Positions 35,983-45,447 of a stretch of 64,000 bases of DNA are shown here, one piece after another. The stretch lies in the NCBI RefSeq assembly GCF_003333305.1, contig NZ_QOLD01000045.1, positions 1 to 64,000 of the forward strand. The letters are read 5' to 3'. The DNA comes from Candidatus Colwellia aromaticivorans (lineage in GTDB: Bacteria > Pseudomonadota > Gammaproteobacteria > Enterobacterales > Alteromonadaceae). Below the pieces are notes generated by a model. It did no database searches. It worked only from the letters and a program-made list of their open reading frames with translations, and was not told where the DNA came from. How positions within the stretch are numbered: the stretch's first letter is position 1; every line of letters begins with the position of its first letter. A program made the translations under genes and the position numbers.

Positions 35983-37395
35983 ATGACTTTAACAACTCGT
36001 TTTGCTCCTAGCCCTACCGGTTATTTACATGTTGGTGGTGCTCGTACTGCTTTATATAGTTGGCTTTATGCACAAAAAAATGGCGGTGATTTCATTCTAC
36101 GAATCGAAGACACCGATATAGAACGCTCTACCCAAGCTTCAGTTGATGCCATTATGGATGGAATGAGCTGGTTAAACCTTGAATGGACTCATGGTCCATA
36201 TTTTCAAACCAAACGTTTTGACCGTTATAAAGAAGTAATCGAACAATTACTTGCTTCAGGTAATGCTTATCGCTGTTATAGCACTGGCGAAGAAGTTGAT
36301 GCGATGCGTGAAGAGGCGAAAGCAAAAGGCGAGATAGAAAAATATAATGGCTTATGGCGTGAACGTACCGATCACCCAACAGATAAACCGTTTGCTATTC
36401 GCTTTAAAAATCCGCTTGAGGGCGATGTTGTTATTAAGGATATGGTTAAAGGTGACATTACTATTAGTAATGAGCAGTTAGATGATTTAATTATTGCTCG
36501 CAGTGACGGTACGCCAACGTATAATTTAACGGTTGTGGTTGATGATTGGGATATGAAGGTTACGCATGTTGTTCGTGGTGATGATCATATTAGTAATACT
36601 CCTAAGCAAATCAATATCCTAAAAGCTTTAGGTGCTGATCTACCTGAGTATGCTCACATTCCTATGATATTAGGTGATGATGGTAAACGTTTGTCTAAAC
36701 GTCATGGCGCCGTTGGTGTTATGCAATACCGTGATGACGGTTACTTACCTGAAGCCTTACTAAACTATTTAGTAAGATTAGGTTGGTCACACGGCGATAA
36801 AGAAATTTTCTCTCGTGAAGAGATGATTGAATTGTTTGACTTAAAAGATTGTAACCGCGCACCATCAGGTTTTAATACAGAAAAACTTATTTGGGTTAAT
36901 CAGCATTATATGAAAACGCTTGCACCTGAGTATGTTGCTGAACATTTAGCATGGCATATGAATGACCAAGGTATTAATACTGACAATGGTCCAGCGTTAG
37001 CTGAAATAGTTAAAATACAAGCTGATCGTGTTAAAACATTAAAAGAAATGGCTGAAATATCGCGTTATTTCTATGAAGATTTTTCTGAGCTTGATGCAAA
37101 AGCAGTGAAAAAGCATTTACGTCCAGTAGTAAAAGAGCCTTTATTGTTAGTTAAAGCAAAATTAGCCGCGTTAACTGATTGGCAGCCTGAACTTATTCAT
37201 GCTGCTATTAACGATACAGCAGAAGAGCTATCAGTAGGTATGGGCAAAGTGGGTATGCCGTTGCGCGTTGCGGCAACGGGTGGTGGTAATTCTCCATCAC
37301 TTGATATTACCCTAGCCCTGTTAGACCAAAATAAAGTATTAGCAAGAATTGATCAAGCCATCGTAGTAGTAGAAGCAAGAATTGCAGCTGGTTAA
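35983..37395 (+). CDS. gltX: Glutamyl-tRNA synthetase
   Basis: The 470-residue protein has the class I signatures [11 protein letters not shown] near residue 17 (HIGH-type) and [11 protein letters not shown] near residue 238 (KMSKS-type), and the GluRS helical C-terminal half. It charges tRNA-Glu. It is transcribed divergently from the tRNA array. ATG 35983 is preceded by GAGAATTTT. The gene ends 78 bases before the helicase gene. Confidence 0.96.
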   Translation: MTLTTRFAPSPTGYLHVGGARTALYSWLYAQKNGGDFILRIEDTDIERSTQASVDAIMDGMSWLNLEWTHGPYFQTKRFDRYKEVIEQLLASGNAYRCYSTGEEVDAMREEAKAKGEIEKYNGLWRERTDHPTDKPFAIRFKNPLEGDVVIKDMVKGDITISNEQLDDLIIARSDGTPTYNLTVVVDDWDMKVTHVVRGDDHISNTPKQINILKALGADLPEYAHIPMILGDDGKRLSKRHGAVGVMQYRDDGYLPEALLNYLVRLGWSHGDKEIFSREEMIELFDLKDCNRAPSGFNTEKLIWVNQHYMKTLAPEYVAEHLAWHMNDQGINTDNGPALAEIVKIQADRVKTLKEMAEISRYFYEDFSELDAKAVKKHLRPVVKEPLLLVKAKLAALTDWQPELIHAAINDTAEELSVGMGKVGMPLRVAATGGGNSPSLDITLALLDQNKVLARIDQAIVVVEARIAAG

Positions 37396-37473
37396 TGATA
37401 TTTCTAATGAAAAGCCTAATGATAAGTTTAACGATTAGTTTAACCACTTTATGTAAACGTAGGAGAATGCCTA

Positions 37474-38823
37474 GTGCAATTTAGTGATTTTGGTTTAGAT
37501 AATAGCTTAATGAATACTGTAGCTCATCTTGGTTTTAGCGAGCCAACACAAATTCAGCAACAAGCTATTCCCGCGGCGATGGCGGGGCATGACTTAATTG
37601 CTTCATCGAAAACAGGATCAGGTAAAACATTAGCTTTTATCATTCCTGCGTTGCAGCGTTTATCTAAAAACCGTGCTTTGTCAAAGCGAGATCCACGTGT
37701 TGTTATTTTAACGCCAACACGTGAATTGGCTAAACAGGTATTTAGTCAATTACGTTTGTTTACGTCGAACACTCAATTTAAAGCGGTATTAATTTTAGGT
37801 GGTGAGAACTTTAACGACCAAGTTAAAGTGTTAGAGAAAGATCCACATTTTATTGTTGCCACGCCAGGTCGTTTGGCTGATCATTTAACGCAAGGACACT
37901 TTTATCTAAATGGTTTAGAGCTACTTATTTTAGATGAAGCAGACCGCATGCTTGATTTAGGTTTTAGCAAAGAGTTAGGCCAAATTAATAAGGCGGCTGA
38001 TCACCGTAAACGTCAAACTTTACTGTTTTCTGCAACATTAGATCACGCACAAGTTAATGAGTTTGCGACTGAATTACTGCGAAAACCTAAGCGAATTGCA
38101 ATTGAAGCAGGGCATACTGAACACATTGATATTTCGAAACGTTTTTACCTTGCTGATAACCTTACACAAAAAGAAGCACTATTACATCACTTCTTAGCGA
38201 CAGAGAAATCTCAACAAATTATTATTTTTACTGCAACAAGAAGTGATACTGATCGTTTAGCTAAGCTACTCACGGATACAAATCTTAATGCGGTTGCTTT
38301 AAGTGGTGAGTTAAACCAAGGCCAACGTAATCAGATCATGGAGAGCTTTGCTAAAGGTAAGCATAAAATATTAGTGACTACCGATTTAGCCTCACGTGGC
38401 CTTGATTTGATCAACGTATCGCACGTGATTAATTTTGACATGCCAAAGCATACTGAAGAGTTTGTTCATCGTATAGGACGAACGGGCCGTGCAGGAACCC
38501 AAGGTGATGCTATTTCGTTAGTGGGTCCTAATGACTGGCTAAGCTTTAAAAATGTCGAAGCTTTTTTACAGCAAAAAATCAGCTTTACTAAAGTGGAAGG
38601 AATTAAAGTTAAGTTTAAAGGCTTAAAACCGAAAAAAGCTAAAGTAGTTAAAGCAAAATCTGATACGGTCAAAAGTAAAAGACCTGCTGATACTAGACCA
38701 AGAAAAGTGATTAAAAAAACTTTTCTTGATATTGAAGATGCGGGTGCAATGAAAATTATTAAACGTAAAAAACCGTTAACGCCAGAGCAAATTGAAGATG
38801 CGACTAAAAAAGAACAGGACTAA
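37474..38823 (+). CDS. DEAD-box RNA helicase (RhlE/SrmB-like)
   Basis: The 449-residue protein starts at GTG 37474, preceded by GTAGGAGAATG. Helicase motifs occur in order: Q motif (GFSEPTQIQQQAIP), ASKTGSGKT (I), PTRELAKQ (Ia), ILDEADRMLDLGF (II), FSATL (III), VTTDLASRGLDL (V) and HRIGRTGRAG (VI). The last 90 residues are rich in Lys, suited to RNA binding. Such helicases help ribosome assembly or RNA decay, often at low temperature. The product family cannot be assigned to a single E. coli homologue from motifs alone. A strong terminator follows. Confidence 0.9.
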   Translation: MQFSDFGLDNSLMNTVAHLGFSEPTQIQQQAIPAAMAGHDLIASSKTGSGKTLAFIIPALQRLSKNRALSKRDPRVVILTPTRELAKQVFSQLRLFTSNTQFKAVLILGGENFNDQVKVLEKDPHFIVATPGRLADHLTQGHFYLNGLELLILDEADRMLDLGFSKELGQINKAADHRKRQTLLFSATLDHAQVNEFATELLRKPKRIAIEAGHTEHIDISKRFYLADNLTQKEALLHHFLATEKSQQIIIFTATRSDTDRLAKLLTDTNLNAVALSGELNQGQRNQIMESFAKGKHKILVTTDLASRGLDLINVSHVINFDMPKHTEEFVHRIGRTGRAGTQGDAISLVGPNDWLSFKNVEAFLQQKISFTKVEGIKVKFKGLKPKKAKVVKAKSDTVKSKRPADTRPRKVIKKTFLDIEDAGAMKIIKRKKPLTPEQIEDATKKEQD

Positions 38824-38872
38824 CACACCGGCGTAAAATAGCGATAAAAATGAAAAAAGCAACCTATAGTTT

Positions 38873-38908
38873 AATGCCGGTCAGTTAACACTGACCGGCA
38901 TTTTTTTT
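38873..38908 (+). terminator. Rho-independent terminator after the helicase gene
   Basis: TGCCGGTCAGT at 38875-38885 pairs perfectly with ACTGACCGGCA at 38890-38900 (loop TAAC), followed by eight T. The preceding A-run is short. Confidence 0.95.
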
Positions 38909-38970
38909 AGTATCTTTTTGAAGCTTCAGCTTAACCGTTCGTAGTTTTGTTCCTTACTTGGTATGAACAC

Positions 38971-39063
38971 ATGCATTTATTGAGAAAGAAAGTTGAATGT
39001 GATCCAGATAACCCACATTGGATCATAACGATTAAAGGCGTTGGTTATAAATTACATATATGA
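38971..39063 (+). pseudogene. C-terminal fragment of an OmpR-family response regulator
   Basis: Thirty codons end in TGA 39061-39063 and read LLRKKVECDPDNPHWIITIKGVGYKL, the last recognition-wing region of an OmpR/PhoB winged helix (RLRKKLE..P..P..I.TVRGVGY). No upstream part of the receiver or the DNA-binding domain is seen in any frame. It is a leftover from deletion of a two-component gene. Confidence 0.75.
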
Positions 39064-39411
39064 ATTTTTTCTCATAATGTATCATTGGTCTTAGAATAGC
39101 AATGCCGATCAATTAAGAAAAACATATTGTTTTTAGCTAAGCCAGATCAAATACCGATATTTATTTAACATCATTTGTTATGCCTTTTCATTACAGTTTT
39201 TACATCTGAATATTTTAATTTCTTACTGAAGTGTTATCATCTAATTTAATTGATAGGTGCCTTAAATGGTCAGGCATTAAAGCTTAAATTACCTTTTTTA
39301 TAGTGATAGCAGTTCATTACGTTAATCATTGAATGATAAATCACTCTATAAAACTTGTCATATGTAATTAGTGATAAATTATTGGTAATTATTCACCATA
39401 CCCAGCGTGCA

Positions 39412-39538
39412 CGTCATTCCGGTTGTGTCTTTGCCTACAGGACGTAGGGTCTAGCTTTGGTCTGGAACTACAAAGCTGAAGCCGGAATCTGCCTGTTTTA
39501 AAGATTAGACTCCCGATTAAAACATCTCGGGAGTGACG
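39412..39538. repeat. Intergenic inverted-repeat element
   Basis: The outer ends are CGTCATTCC and, inverted, GGAGTGACG. Inside are AGCTTTG/CAAAGCT (about 39452-39475) and a perfect stem ACTCCCGA/TCGGGAGT at 39509-39534. No frame is present and GC content is higher than in the flanks. It resembles the palindromic intergenic repeats widespread in marine gammaproteobacteria. Confidence 0.6.
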
Positions 39539-39643
39539 ATAGGTGAGTAGTTACATTAAATCTAGTATAAATTGAGGCACTAATTCAGCCTTAATTCTAA
39601 TCGAGATTAATTAGCACAAAGATAGTCGCCTCTTAGTTTAACA

Positions 39644-40483
39644 TTACTCAGCAATTAACTGCTTAAGCGTATAGTTACTCTCATTACTACCCAATTTAGT
39701 TTTCATATAAGGTAATATTTCTTCAAGCTGTTGCGATAGTTGCCATGGCGGGTTAACGATAAATAATCCTGTACCGGTCATACCGTATTCATCCGTATCA
39801 CTTTCTAGGCAAAATTCTACCTGTAATAGGTTTTTGACTGAACTCGTGGTGAAGTCATCACTCATTTGATCAATTAATTCGCGCTTAACAACAGGGTACC
39901 AAAGGATATAAGTGCCTGTAGAAAACTTTGTATAGGCCTTTATTATTGTTTTAACTGCTTTTTGATAATCTTCTTTAAGCTCGTAAGGCGGATCGATGAG
40001 TACCACACCACGACGACTTGGCGGCGGTAATAAACCGAGTACACCTTGATAACCATCAGACTGTTTAACAAACACTTTACGCCAGCGTTGGCAAAAATCT
40101 TCTAAGTGTTGAATATCAGTAGGATGTAATTCAAATAAATGGCTACTGTCTTGGCGACGTACAAAGGCTTTAGCTATCCCAGGAGAGCCAGGGTAAACTT
40201 CAAGGTCATTGTTGAGGTTAAGGCTGTTGATTAGCGATAAATAACACTCAAGTGACTCAGGTGCCTCGTCATCGTTAATGATTTTTGCGATACCGTCTTT
40301 ATATTCCCCTGTTTTTTGTGCATATTCATCAGCCAATTGATACATACCAGCCCCTGAATGGCTATCTATATAGCAAAATCCTTTTTCTTTACGGGTCATA
40401 TAATCTAAAACAAGTGATAAGACACTATGTTTTAATACATCAGCAAAATTGCCAGCATGAAAAGCGTGACGGTAACTTAACAT
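39644..40483 (-). CDS. rlmJ: 23S rRNA (adenine(2030)-N6)-methyltransferase RlmJ
   Basis: I take ATG 40481-40483, giving 279 residues beginning MLSYRHAFHAGNFADVLKHSV, the conserved RlmJ N-terminus; the in-frame extension to 40579 is formed by repeat DNA. SAM-binding and catalytic regions are visible: DSHSGAGMYQL (about residue 43-53) and VLIDPPYELKEDY (about 161-173), the last corresponding to the catalytic (N/D)PPY motif. It methylates A2030 of 23S rRNA. It is an apparently single gene preceded by a tandem repeat. Confidence 0.94.
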   Translation of the reverse strand: MLSYRHAFHAGNFADVLKHSVLSLVLDYMTRKEKGFCYIDSHSGAGMYQLADEYAQKTGEYKDGIAKIINDDEAPESLECYLSLINSLNLNNDLEVYPGSPGIAKAFVRRQDSSHLFELHPTDIQHLEDFCQRWRKVFVKQSDGYQGVLGLLPPPSRRGVVLIDPPYELKEDYQKAVKTIIKAYTKFSTGTYILWYPVVKRELIDQMSDDFTTSSVKNLLQVEFCLESDTDEYGMTGTGLFIVNPPWQLSQQLEEILPYMKTKLGSNESNYTLKQLIAE

Positions 40484-40523
40484 ATAAATCCTTAGAAATT
40501 GTGGGTGTAGCACTTCGACTACT

Positions 40524-40636
40524 CGTACCTCGCGCTCAGTATGAACGGAATAAATAACCCGTTGGCCCGTACCTAGCACTCAGTGTTAACGGAGTAATCC
40601 GTTAACACTGACGTACCTCGTGCTCAATATGAACGG
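40524..40636. repeat. Three copies of a 25-bp repeat spaced exactly 44 bp
   Basis: Copies start at 40524, 40568 and 40612. The first begins CGTACCTCGCGCTCAGTATG and ends AACGG; the others differ at two to five positions. The middle copy lies within a perfect 12-bp inverted repeat, CAGTGTTAACGG at 40581-40592 and CCGTTAACACTG at 40599-40610, so a cruciform or hairpin is possible. It separates rlmJ and ybiT. Confidence 0.85.
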
Positions 40637-40648
40637 TTATTAGTATCC

Positions 40649-40687
40649 GTTTGTCCTGAGCCCTGAGCTTGTCGAAGGGTCGAAGGG
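40649..40687. repeat. REP-like sequence next to the ybiT stop
   Basis: CCGTTTGTCCTGAGCCCTGA followed by GCTTGTCGAAGGG resembles the common REP-like unit CTTCGACAAGCTCAGG...ACAAACGG in inverted orientation. GTCGAAGGGT is partly repeated again just before the ybiT stop. It may influence mRNA 3' stability. Confidence 0.6.
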
Positions 40688-42280
40688 TTATGCCTTACTG
40701 GCTAAATATTCATCGTAAGTGCCAGCAAAATCAATATAACCGTCTTTGGTTAATTCGATAATACGTGTTGCGATTGTTGAAACAAACTCTCGGTCATGAC
40801 TAACGAATAATAAGGTGCCTTCGTAACTTTCAAGTGCCATATTTAACGATTCAATTGATTCCATATCCATGTGGTTGGTTGGCTCATCAAGAACTAAAAT
40901 ATTTGGCTGTTGCATCATTAGTTTACCAAATAACATCCGACCTTTTTCACCACCAGAAAGTACATGAATTGATTTTTTAATATCATCAGCAGAAAAAAGT
41001 AAACGACCTAAATAACCGCGAACAGCTTGTTCATCATCGGTTGGTTGACGCCACTGACTCATCCATTCAAATAACGTCATGTCAGTTTCAAATTCGTATT
41101 CATGATCCTGTGCGTAATAGCCAATATTAACATTTTCAGACCAAGTAACGTCGCCAGAGCTGGCTTCATAACCGACTTCATTCATTAATGAACGTAGCAT
41201 AGTCGTTTTACCAATACCGTTTTCACCAATGATAGCGATACGTTCACCGACTTCAATTAAGGCAGAAATGTCTTTTAAAATATGGGCATCATCAAAGCTT
41301 TTATTGAGGTTTTCAATGACTAGCGCATTACGAAATAATTTCTTTTCTTGCTCAAAGCGAATAAATGGGTTGCTACGGCTAGAGGCTTTTACTTCATCAA
41401 GTTGAATTTTGTCGATTCGTTTAGCACGAGATGTTGCTTGTTTCGCTTTTGATGCATTAGCAGAAAAACGTGCAACGAAGGCTTGTAGTTCCCCTATTTG
41501 TGCTTTTTTCTTGGCATTATCAGATAATAAACGTGCTCTTGCTTGTGTAGCAGCCAACATGTATTCGTCGTAGTTACCAGGGAATACACGTAATTCACCG
41601 TAATCTAAATCAGCCATGTGTGTACAAACACTGTTTAAAAAATGTCTATCATGCGAGATGATAATCATAGTTGAGTCACGCTCATTCAAGGTATCTTCTA
41701 ACCATTGAATAGTATGAATATCCAAGTTGTTGGTTGGCTCATCAAGTAATAAAATATCGGGGTCTGAAAATAAAGCTTGAGCAAGTAGAATACGTAATTT
41801 AAAACCGGGGGCTATTTCGCTCATTAAACCGTAGTGTTGCTCAACAGGTATACCAACACCCATTAATAACTCACCAGCACGACTCTCAGCAGAATAACCA
41901 TCCATTTCAGCGTATTCAGACTCTAAATCGCCCACTTTCATACCATCAGCTTCACTCATCTCAGGTAAAGCATAAATACGGTCACGTTCCTCTTTTACCG
42001 CCCATAACTCGGTATGTCCCATTATTACGGTATCAATTACGTTATACTCTTCAAAGGCAAATTGATCTTGACGTAATTTACCTAAACGCTCACCAGTATC
42101 AAGGCTAACATTGCCAGAGGTTTGCTCTAAATCATTACCTAAAATTTTCATGAAGGTAGATTTACCACAACCATTAGCACCGATTAAACCGTAACGGTTA
42201 CCACCGCCAAATTTTTGTGAAATGTTTTCAAACAAAGGCTTAGCGCCGAATTGTTGAGTAATGTTGTTTGCTGCTAGCAT
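40688..42280 (-). CDS. ybiT: ABC-F family ATPase YbiT
   Basis: The 530-residue protein has two ABC domains joined by a linker, with no membrane segment. Domain 1 has [12 protein letters not shown] and LDEPTNNLD, domain 2 has [21 protein letters not shown] and [10 protein letters not shown]-terminal and linker regions ([26 protein letters not shown]) match E. coli YbiT closely, including length. ABC-F proteins act on ribosomes; YbiT's exact role is not settled. The start is ATG 42280. Its 3' end adjoins a REP-like repeat. Confidence 0.95.
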   Translation of the reverse strand: MLAANNITQQFGAKPLFENISQKFGGGNRYGLIGANGCGKSTFMKILGNDLEQTSGNVSLDTGERLGKLRQDQFAFEEYNVIDTVIMGHTELWAVKEERDRIYALPEMSEADGMKVGDLESEYAEMDGYSAESRAGELLMGVGIPVEQHYGLMSEIAPGFKLRILLAQALFSDPDILLLDEPTNNLDIHTIQWLEDTLNERDSTMIIISHDRHFLNSVCTHMADLDYGELRVFPGNYDEYMLAATQARARLLSDNAKKKAQIGELQAFVARFSANASKAKQATSRAKRIDKIQLDEVKASSRSNPFIRFEQEKKLFRNALVIENLNKSFDDAHILKDISALIEVGERIAIIGENGIGKTTMLRSLMNEVGYEASSGDVTWSENVNIGYYAQDHEYEFETDMTLFEWMSQWRQPTDDEQAVRGYLGRLLFSADDIKKSIHVLSGGEKGRMLFGKLMMQQPNILVLDEPTNHMDMESIESLNMALESYEGTLLFVSHDREFVSTIATRIIELTKDGYIDFAGTYDEYLASKA

Positions 42281-42481
42281 AAGGCTTCCGTAACAATAGT
42301 AAGAACTGGGTAAATAATGGGGCGCATTATACTTAAATGGCTTTGATATTACTATCTATGGCTTTTAATTGTCAGTGTTTATCAGAGGGAGAGAGTTTAG
42401 GTGTTTGAACAGTTACTTGAGTTGGCGGTTAAGTAGTACCGCCGAAGAACAGTATTTCATGTTAGTTGTGTTGTTGATGTA

Positions 42482-43138
42482 TTAGCGTTTTAAATATTGA
42501 TTGAAATCTATATCACTACAGCCGACAACAACTTTTACACGATTGGACGCGCCTAATTTTTTTAAGATAGAAGAAACATGTGATTTTACCGTCGTTTCAG
42601 AAATATTTAAGTTAAAAGCTATTTGTTTATTTGCTTCACCTTTAGTTAAGTGTTGTAACACCATTAATTCTCTGCGTGTTAATAAAAATATTTTTTCTGG
42701 TGATACTTCGAATTCTTTTGCTGGGTTAACGCTTGTTTGTGAACGAATAATATCTGCCGGTAAATAAACATTACCTTCAAATATACTTTTAAGTGCTTCA
42801 CCGATAATATTTTTTGCGGATGATTTTGCAATAAAACCAACAGCGCCGTAAGCAATAGTTTGTAGGATAACTTGTTTTTCAGTTTCTGCAGAAATAATAA
42901 CCACTGGAATTGTTGGGTATTGATTACGTAAATCAAGTAAGCCGGCAAGGCCTGACATACCAGGCATGTTCAAATCTAGCAGAATAAGATCGATATCATT
43001 AGTTTCTTTTGCAACGGCAAGCGTTGATTCAATGTCTTTGGATTCAAAAATTTCAGACTCAGGAAAAGTTTGAGAAATAATATTTATTACGGCATCCCTA
43101 AATAAAGGGTGATCATCAGCGACTAAAATTTTATACAT
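42482..43138 (-). CDS. NarL/LuxR-type response regulator (ExaE/ErdR/AgmR-like)
   Basis: The 218-residue protein has a receiver domain with acidic pocket DDHP (residues 7-10), phosphorylated Asp in LILLDLNMPGMSG (about 55), and Lys in AKSSAKN (about 105), followed by a LuxR HTH (LTRRELMVLQHLTKGEANKQIAFNLNISETTVKSHVSSILKKL). The type is that of regulators of PQQ-linked alcohol oxidation and acetate use (ExaE, ErdR, AgmR, CrbR). It lies at the 3' edge of the PQQ block, next to the porin gene. A candidate site CATCCCTTAGTGGTA lies at 43201-43215 upstream of it and recurs upstream of the porin gene, suggesting autoregulation. Confidence 0.85.
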   Translation of the reverse strand: MYKILVADDHPLFRDAVINIISQTFPESEIFESKDIESTLAVAKETNDIDLILLDLNMPGMSGLAGLLDLRNQYPTIPVVIISAETEKQVILQTIAYGAVGFIAKSSAKNIIGEALKSIFEGNVYLPADIIRSQTSVNPAKEFEVSPEKIFLLTRRELMVLQHLTKGEANKQIAFNLNISETTVKSHVSSILKKLGASNRVKVVVGCSDIDFNQYLKR

Positions 43139-43200
43139 GGTATTACCTATTGATATTATTGCACTTCTACACTCTAACAGAGTGAATTTAATTATTTAAT

Positions 43201-43215
43201 CATCCCTTAGTGGTA
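43201..43215. promoter_or_regulatory. Candidate response-regulator site, copy 1
   Basis: CATCCCTTAGTGGTA lies 63 bases before the response-regulator start. A near-identical 15-mer occurs at 44623-44637 in the same orientation upstream of the porin gene. Both are in gene-free DNA. Confidence 0.5.
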
Positions 43216-43299
43216 AGAATCTCATCTTTAAGTTATAAAATATACCATTATAATGTTTCTCTGTTAAATAATGCGTATTTGTTTGATTTATAAGAAGCA

Positions 43300-43331
43300 A
43301 AAAGGAGCAGAAATAAATTTCTGCTCCTTTT
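43300..43331 (-). terminator. Strong hairpin terminator of the porin gene
   Basis: A perfect 15-bp stem (AAAAGGAGCAGAAAT and its complement) with a two-base loop lies 30 bases after the porin stop. It ends in a T-run (CTTTTTGC read on the minus strand) formed by the A-rich arm. Confidence 0.9.
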
Positions 43332-43361
43332 GGTATGTTGTAAATTTATAAGATTACAAAT

Positions 43362-44516
43362 TTAGAAGGTTACAACAGCACCAATTGAGAATACGTTATT
43401 CTCTTCTGCTGTTAGATTTGAAGTACTATTATTGTCTATTTCAGTTTTATTTAATTCAGCTACAAGGGTAACTCCAGGAACAACAGTTCTGAAATAAGAA
43501 ACGTTAGTGTTGCTACTTTCTGTCTCCATTGTACCGTTATCGATCGTAGATTCACCGTAAGAAGCTACAAAACGATTATCACCCATAGTATAAGATGCTT
43601 GTACTAGGTAACCATCAGTCTCAGTAGTTTCATCAGTTACGATGTGATCTAAACCTCCAAAATGACCTACACCTTCAGCGTCAAAACCAGAAGCCGTTAG
43701 TGATACACCTGAGAATTTAACGTTAACACCATAGCCAACACCAGATTGATCTTGATCAGCACCAGCATATTCACTTGATTGTGACATACCGTTAACCCAA
43801 CCTTTTACTGAGCCGCCATCAAAAGTTGTGTCGTAGGTTAATTCCGCTTCAAAACGCGGCATATCTTCATCTGAATCTTTATGAACTTTATTAGGATCCA
43901 TAATACCAACCGCTAATTTAAAGCCGCTCATATCAGGGGTTCTATAGGTGATTTGTGCTTTTGGAAAAGCATAGGTATAACCGGTAGCAATATTACCGAA
44001 AGACACATTACCGCCATCCACTAAACCGAGCGCGTTAGAAGTTTGGCCGTAACCAAGTAATAACTCATCACCAAAAATATTAGAACGGTTAAACAGACCA
44101 AAATCTTTACCTAGTAATACTTCACCAAAGTCGCCGCTTACTGTGGCATAAAACTGACGAATATCAATTTGTGAGTGAGTTCCAAAACCTTGTCCACCGC
44201 GTTCAACGTCTGGATCACTTAAAGAAACCCAAAATGAAGAACGGGTAGCTACTGTATAGTCACCTACTTTATTACTAGAATTCAAACCAATGTAGCTTGG
44301 TAAGAAACCTGTTCTTACACGTGCTTGTTTGCTGTTTGTCTCTACACCAGCGTCATCAGTCATGTCAGTATCGCTGCTAGAATAAAATATGTTTATTAGA
44401 CCATCTGCAGTGAACGTCATGCCTTCATCGTTATTATACAATTCAACAGCGGCACTGGCGTTAAATGCTGTGGTACAGGCAAGGGCGATTGCGGCTAATT
44501 TAAATTTTGTAGTCAT
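43362..44516 (-). CDS. Outer-membrane porin (Gram-negative porin type)
   Basis: The 384-residue protein has a signal peptide (MTTKFKLAAIALACTTAFNASA, cleaved near residue 22), alternating beta-strand pattern, and a terminal phenylalanine (GAVVTF), the outer-membrane assembly signal. It resembles neutral/anion porins of about 16 strands. Its position next to a PQQ-type regulator and ABC importer suggests that it admits an alcohol, aldehyde or small organic substrate; that is inference. It has its own terminator and a candidate operator far upstream (44623). Confidence 0.85.
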   Translation of the reverse strand: MTTKFKLAAIALACTTAFNASAAVELYNNDEGMTFTADGLINIFYSSSDTDMTDDAGVETNSKQARVRTGFLPSYIGLNSSNKVGDYTVATRSSFWVSLSDPDVERGGQGFGTHSQIDIRQFYATVSGDFGEVLLGKDFGLFNRSNIFGDELLLGYGQTSNALGLVDGGNVSFGNIATGYTYAFPKAQITYRTPDMSGFKLAVGIMDPNKVHKDSDEDMPRFEAELTYDTTFDGGSVKGWVNGMSQSSEYAGADQDQSGVGYGVNVKFSGVSLTASGFDAEGVGHFGGLDHIVTDETTETDGYLVQASYTMGDNRFVASYGESTIDNGTMETESSNTNVSYFRTVVPGVTLVAELNKTEIDNNSTSNLTAEENNVFSIGAVVTF

Positions 44517-44622
44517 GTTTTGTTTCCTTTATGTTTTATAGGTTTTATCGGTTTTATTGTAATTACAATAATGATAAAAAACTCTACAGTTAAGCGGTAT
44601 TGGTAATGATAGTGAAAAAAAA

Positions 44623-44637
44623 CATCCCTTAGTGCTA
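44623..44637. promoter_or_regulatory. Candidate response-regulator site, copy 2
   Basis: CATCCCTTAGTGCTA lies about 107-121 bases before the porin start, identical in 14 of 15 bases to the copy upstream of the response-regulator gene. A palindromic TACTTAAGTA follows at about 44652-44661, nearer to the porin gene direction. Confidence 0.5.
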
Positions 44638-44697
44638 CACCAAATGCGTAGTACTTAAGTAGGAGAAAATAAAAAAAGGATGAGGTAGGGAAATTTT

Positions 44698-45447
44698 TCA
44701 ATCGGTATTGATACTGCCAGAAAGGATTTTAGGATACTGACTCATTAGTTTTGCCTGCCAAGCAAGTTCAGTGCTGCCTGACTCTTTTCTCGGCTTAGGT
44801 AAGTCAACATTAACTTGATGAATGATTGAACTGGGCGAATTGCTCATAAAAATAATACGGTCAGCTAAGTTAATAGCCTCACTTAAATCATGAGTAACGA
44901 AAACAACGGTGCTATCACAGTTTTTACACAAGTTTACTAGTAGTAACCTTAGTTTAGCTGCCGTTGGCGCATCAAGAGAGTTAAAGGGCTCATCAAGTAA
45001 AATCAGCTCAGGGTTAACAGCAAAAGCTCTTGCAATAGCAACTCGTCGTTGCATGCCGCCAGATAATTGCTTAGGGTAATAGTTACCTTTGCCAGCTAAG
45101 CCAACTTGCGCTAACAATGTTTCTATTTTTTCCTCTTGTGGTGTAAGTAACACTAGCTGTATGTTTTCATTAACGGTTAGCCAAGGCATTAACCTTGGTT
45201 GTTGAAAAACGTAACCTAGTTGGTACTCTTTACAGTCATTGAGTGCTTTTGAATTACATAACAGTTTTTGCCCTGTGGCATCTTCAAGCCCAGAGAGCAT
45301 GTTTAGTAATGTCGTTTTACCAGAGCCAGAAGGGCCAATAATCGCAGTAAACTCACCTGGCTTAACCGTAAACTCAATATCTTTTAGTACTACAGCATCG
45401 CTATTTGCATAGTGTTTATCTTTAATGGCAATATCAAGTTCTATCAT
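44698..45447 (-). CDS. ABC importer ATPase (nitrate/sulfonate/taurine type)
   Basis: I take ATG 45445-45447, which follows GAGGTG; the longer frame starts GTG 45456. The protein of 249 residues has GPSGSGKTT (Walker A, about residue 36), QLSGGMQRRVAIARA (signature), LILLDEPFNSLD (Walker B) and VTHDLSEA (H-loop). Sequence type is SsuB/TauB. Its start overlaps the permease end, so translation is coupled. It energises the importer together with the permease and the binding protein upstream. Confidence 0.9.
   Translation of the reverse strand: MIELDIAIKDKHYANSDAVVLKDIEFTVKPGEFTAIIGPSGSGKTTLLNMLSGLEDATGQKLLCNSKALNDCKEYQLGYVFQQPRLMPWLTVNENIQLVLLTPQEEKIETLLAQVGLAGKGNYYPKQLSGGMQRRVAIARAFAVNPELILLDEPFNSLDAPTAAKLRLLLVNLCKNCDSTVVFVTHDLSEAINLADRIIFMSNSPSSIIHQVNVDLPKPRKESGSTELAWQAKLMSQYPKILSGSINTD

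Larger units (their letters stand above)
38824..39643. other. Long gap with terminator, a regulator fragment and a repeat element
   Basis: After the helicase gene the gap holds the terminator at 38873-38908, the remnant of an OmpR-type regulator at 38971-39063, and the inverted-repeat element at 39412-39538. The remaining AT-rich sequence contains no gene that I can support. Confidence 0.6.

Noticed and set aside
40484-40579. N-terminal extension of rlmJ
   Set aside because: The added 32 codons lie in the 44-bp repeat DNA, and the RlmJ family starts at MLSYRHAFHAGNFAD.
40524-40636. Short CRISPR array
   Set aside because: Only three degenerate copies with 19-base spacers, no cas genes, and a hairpin within one unit.
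44513-44701. 62-residue frame between the porin and the ATPase genes
   Set aside because: It is hydrophobic, AT-driven sequence with no ribosome binding site and overlaps the porin start and promoter region.
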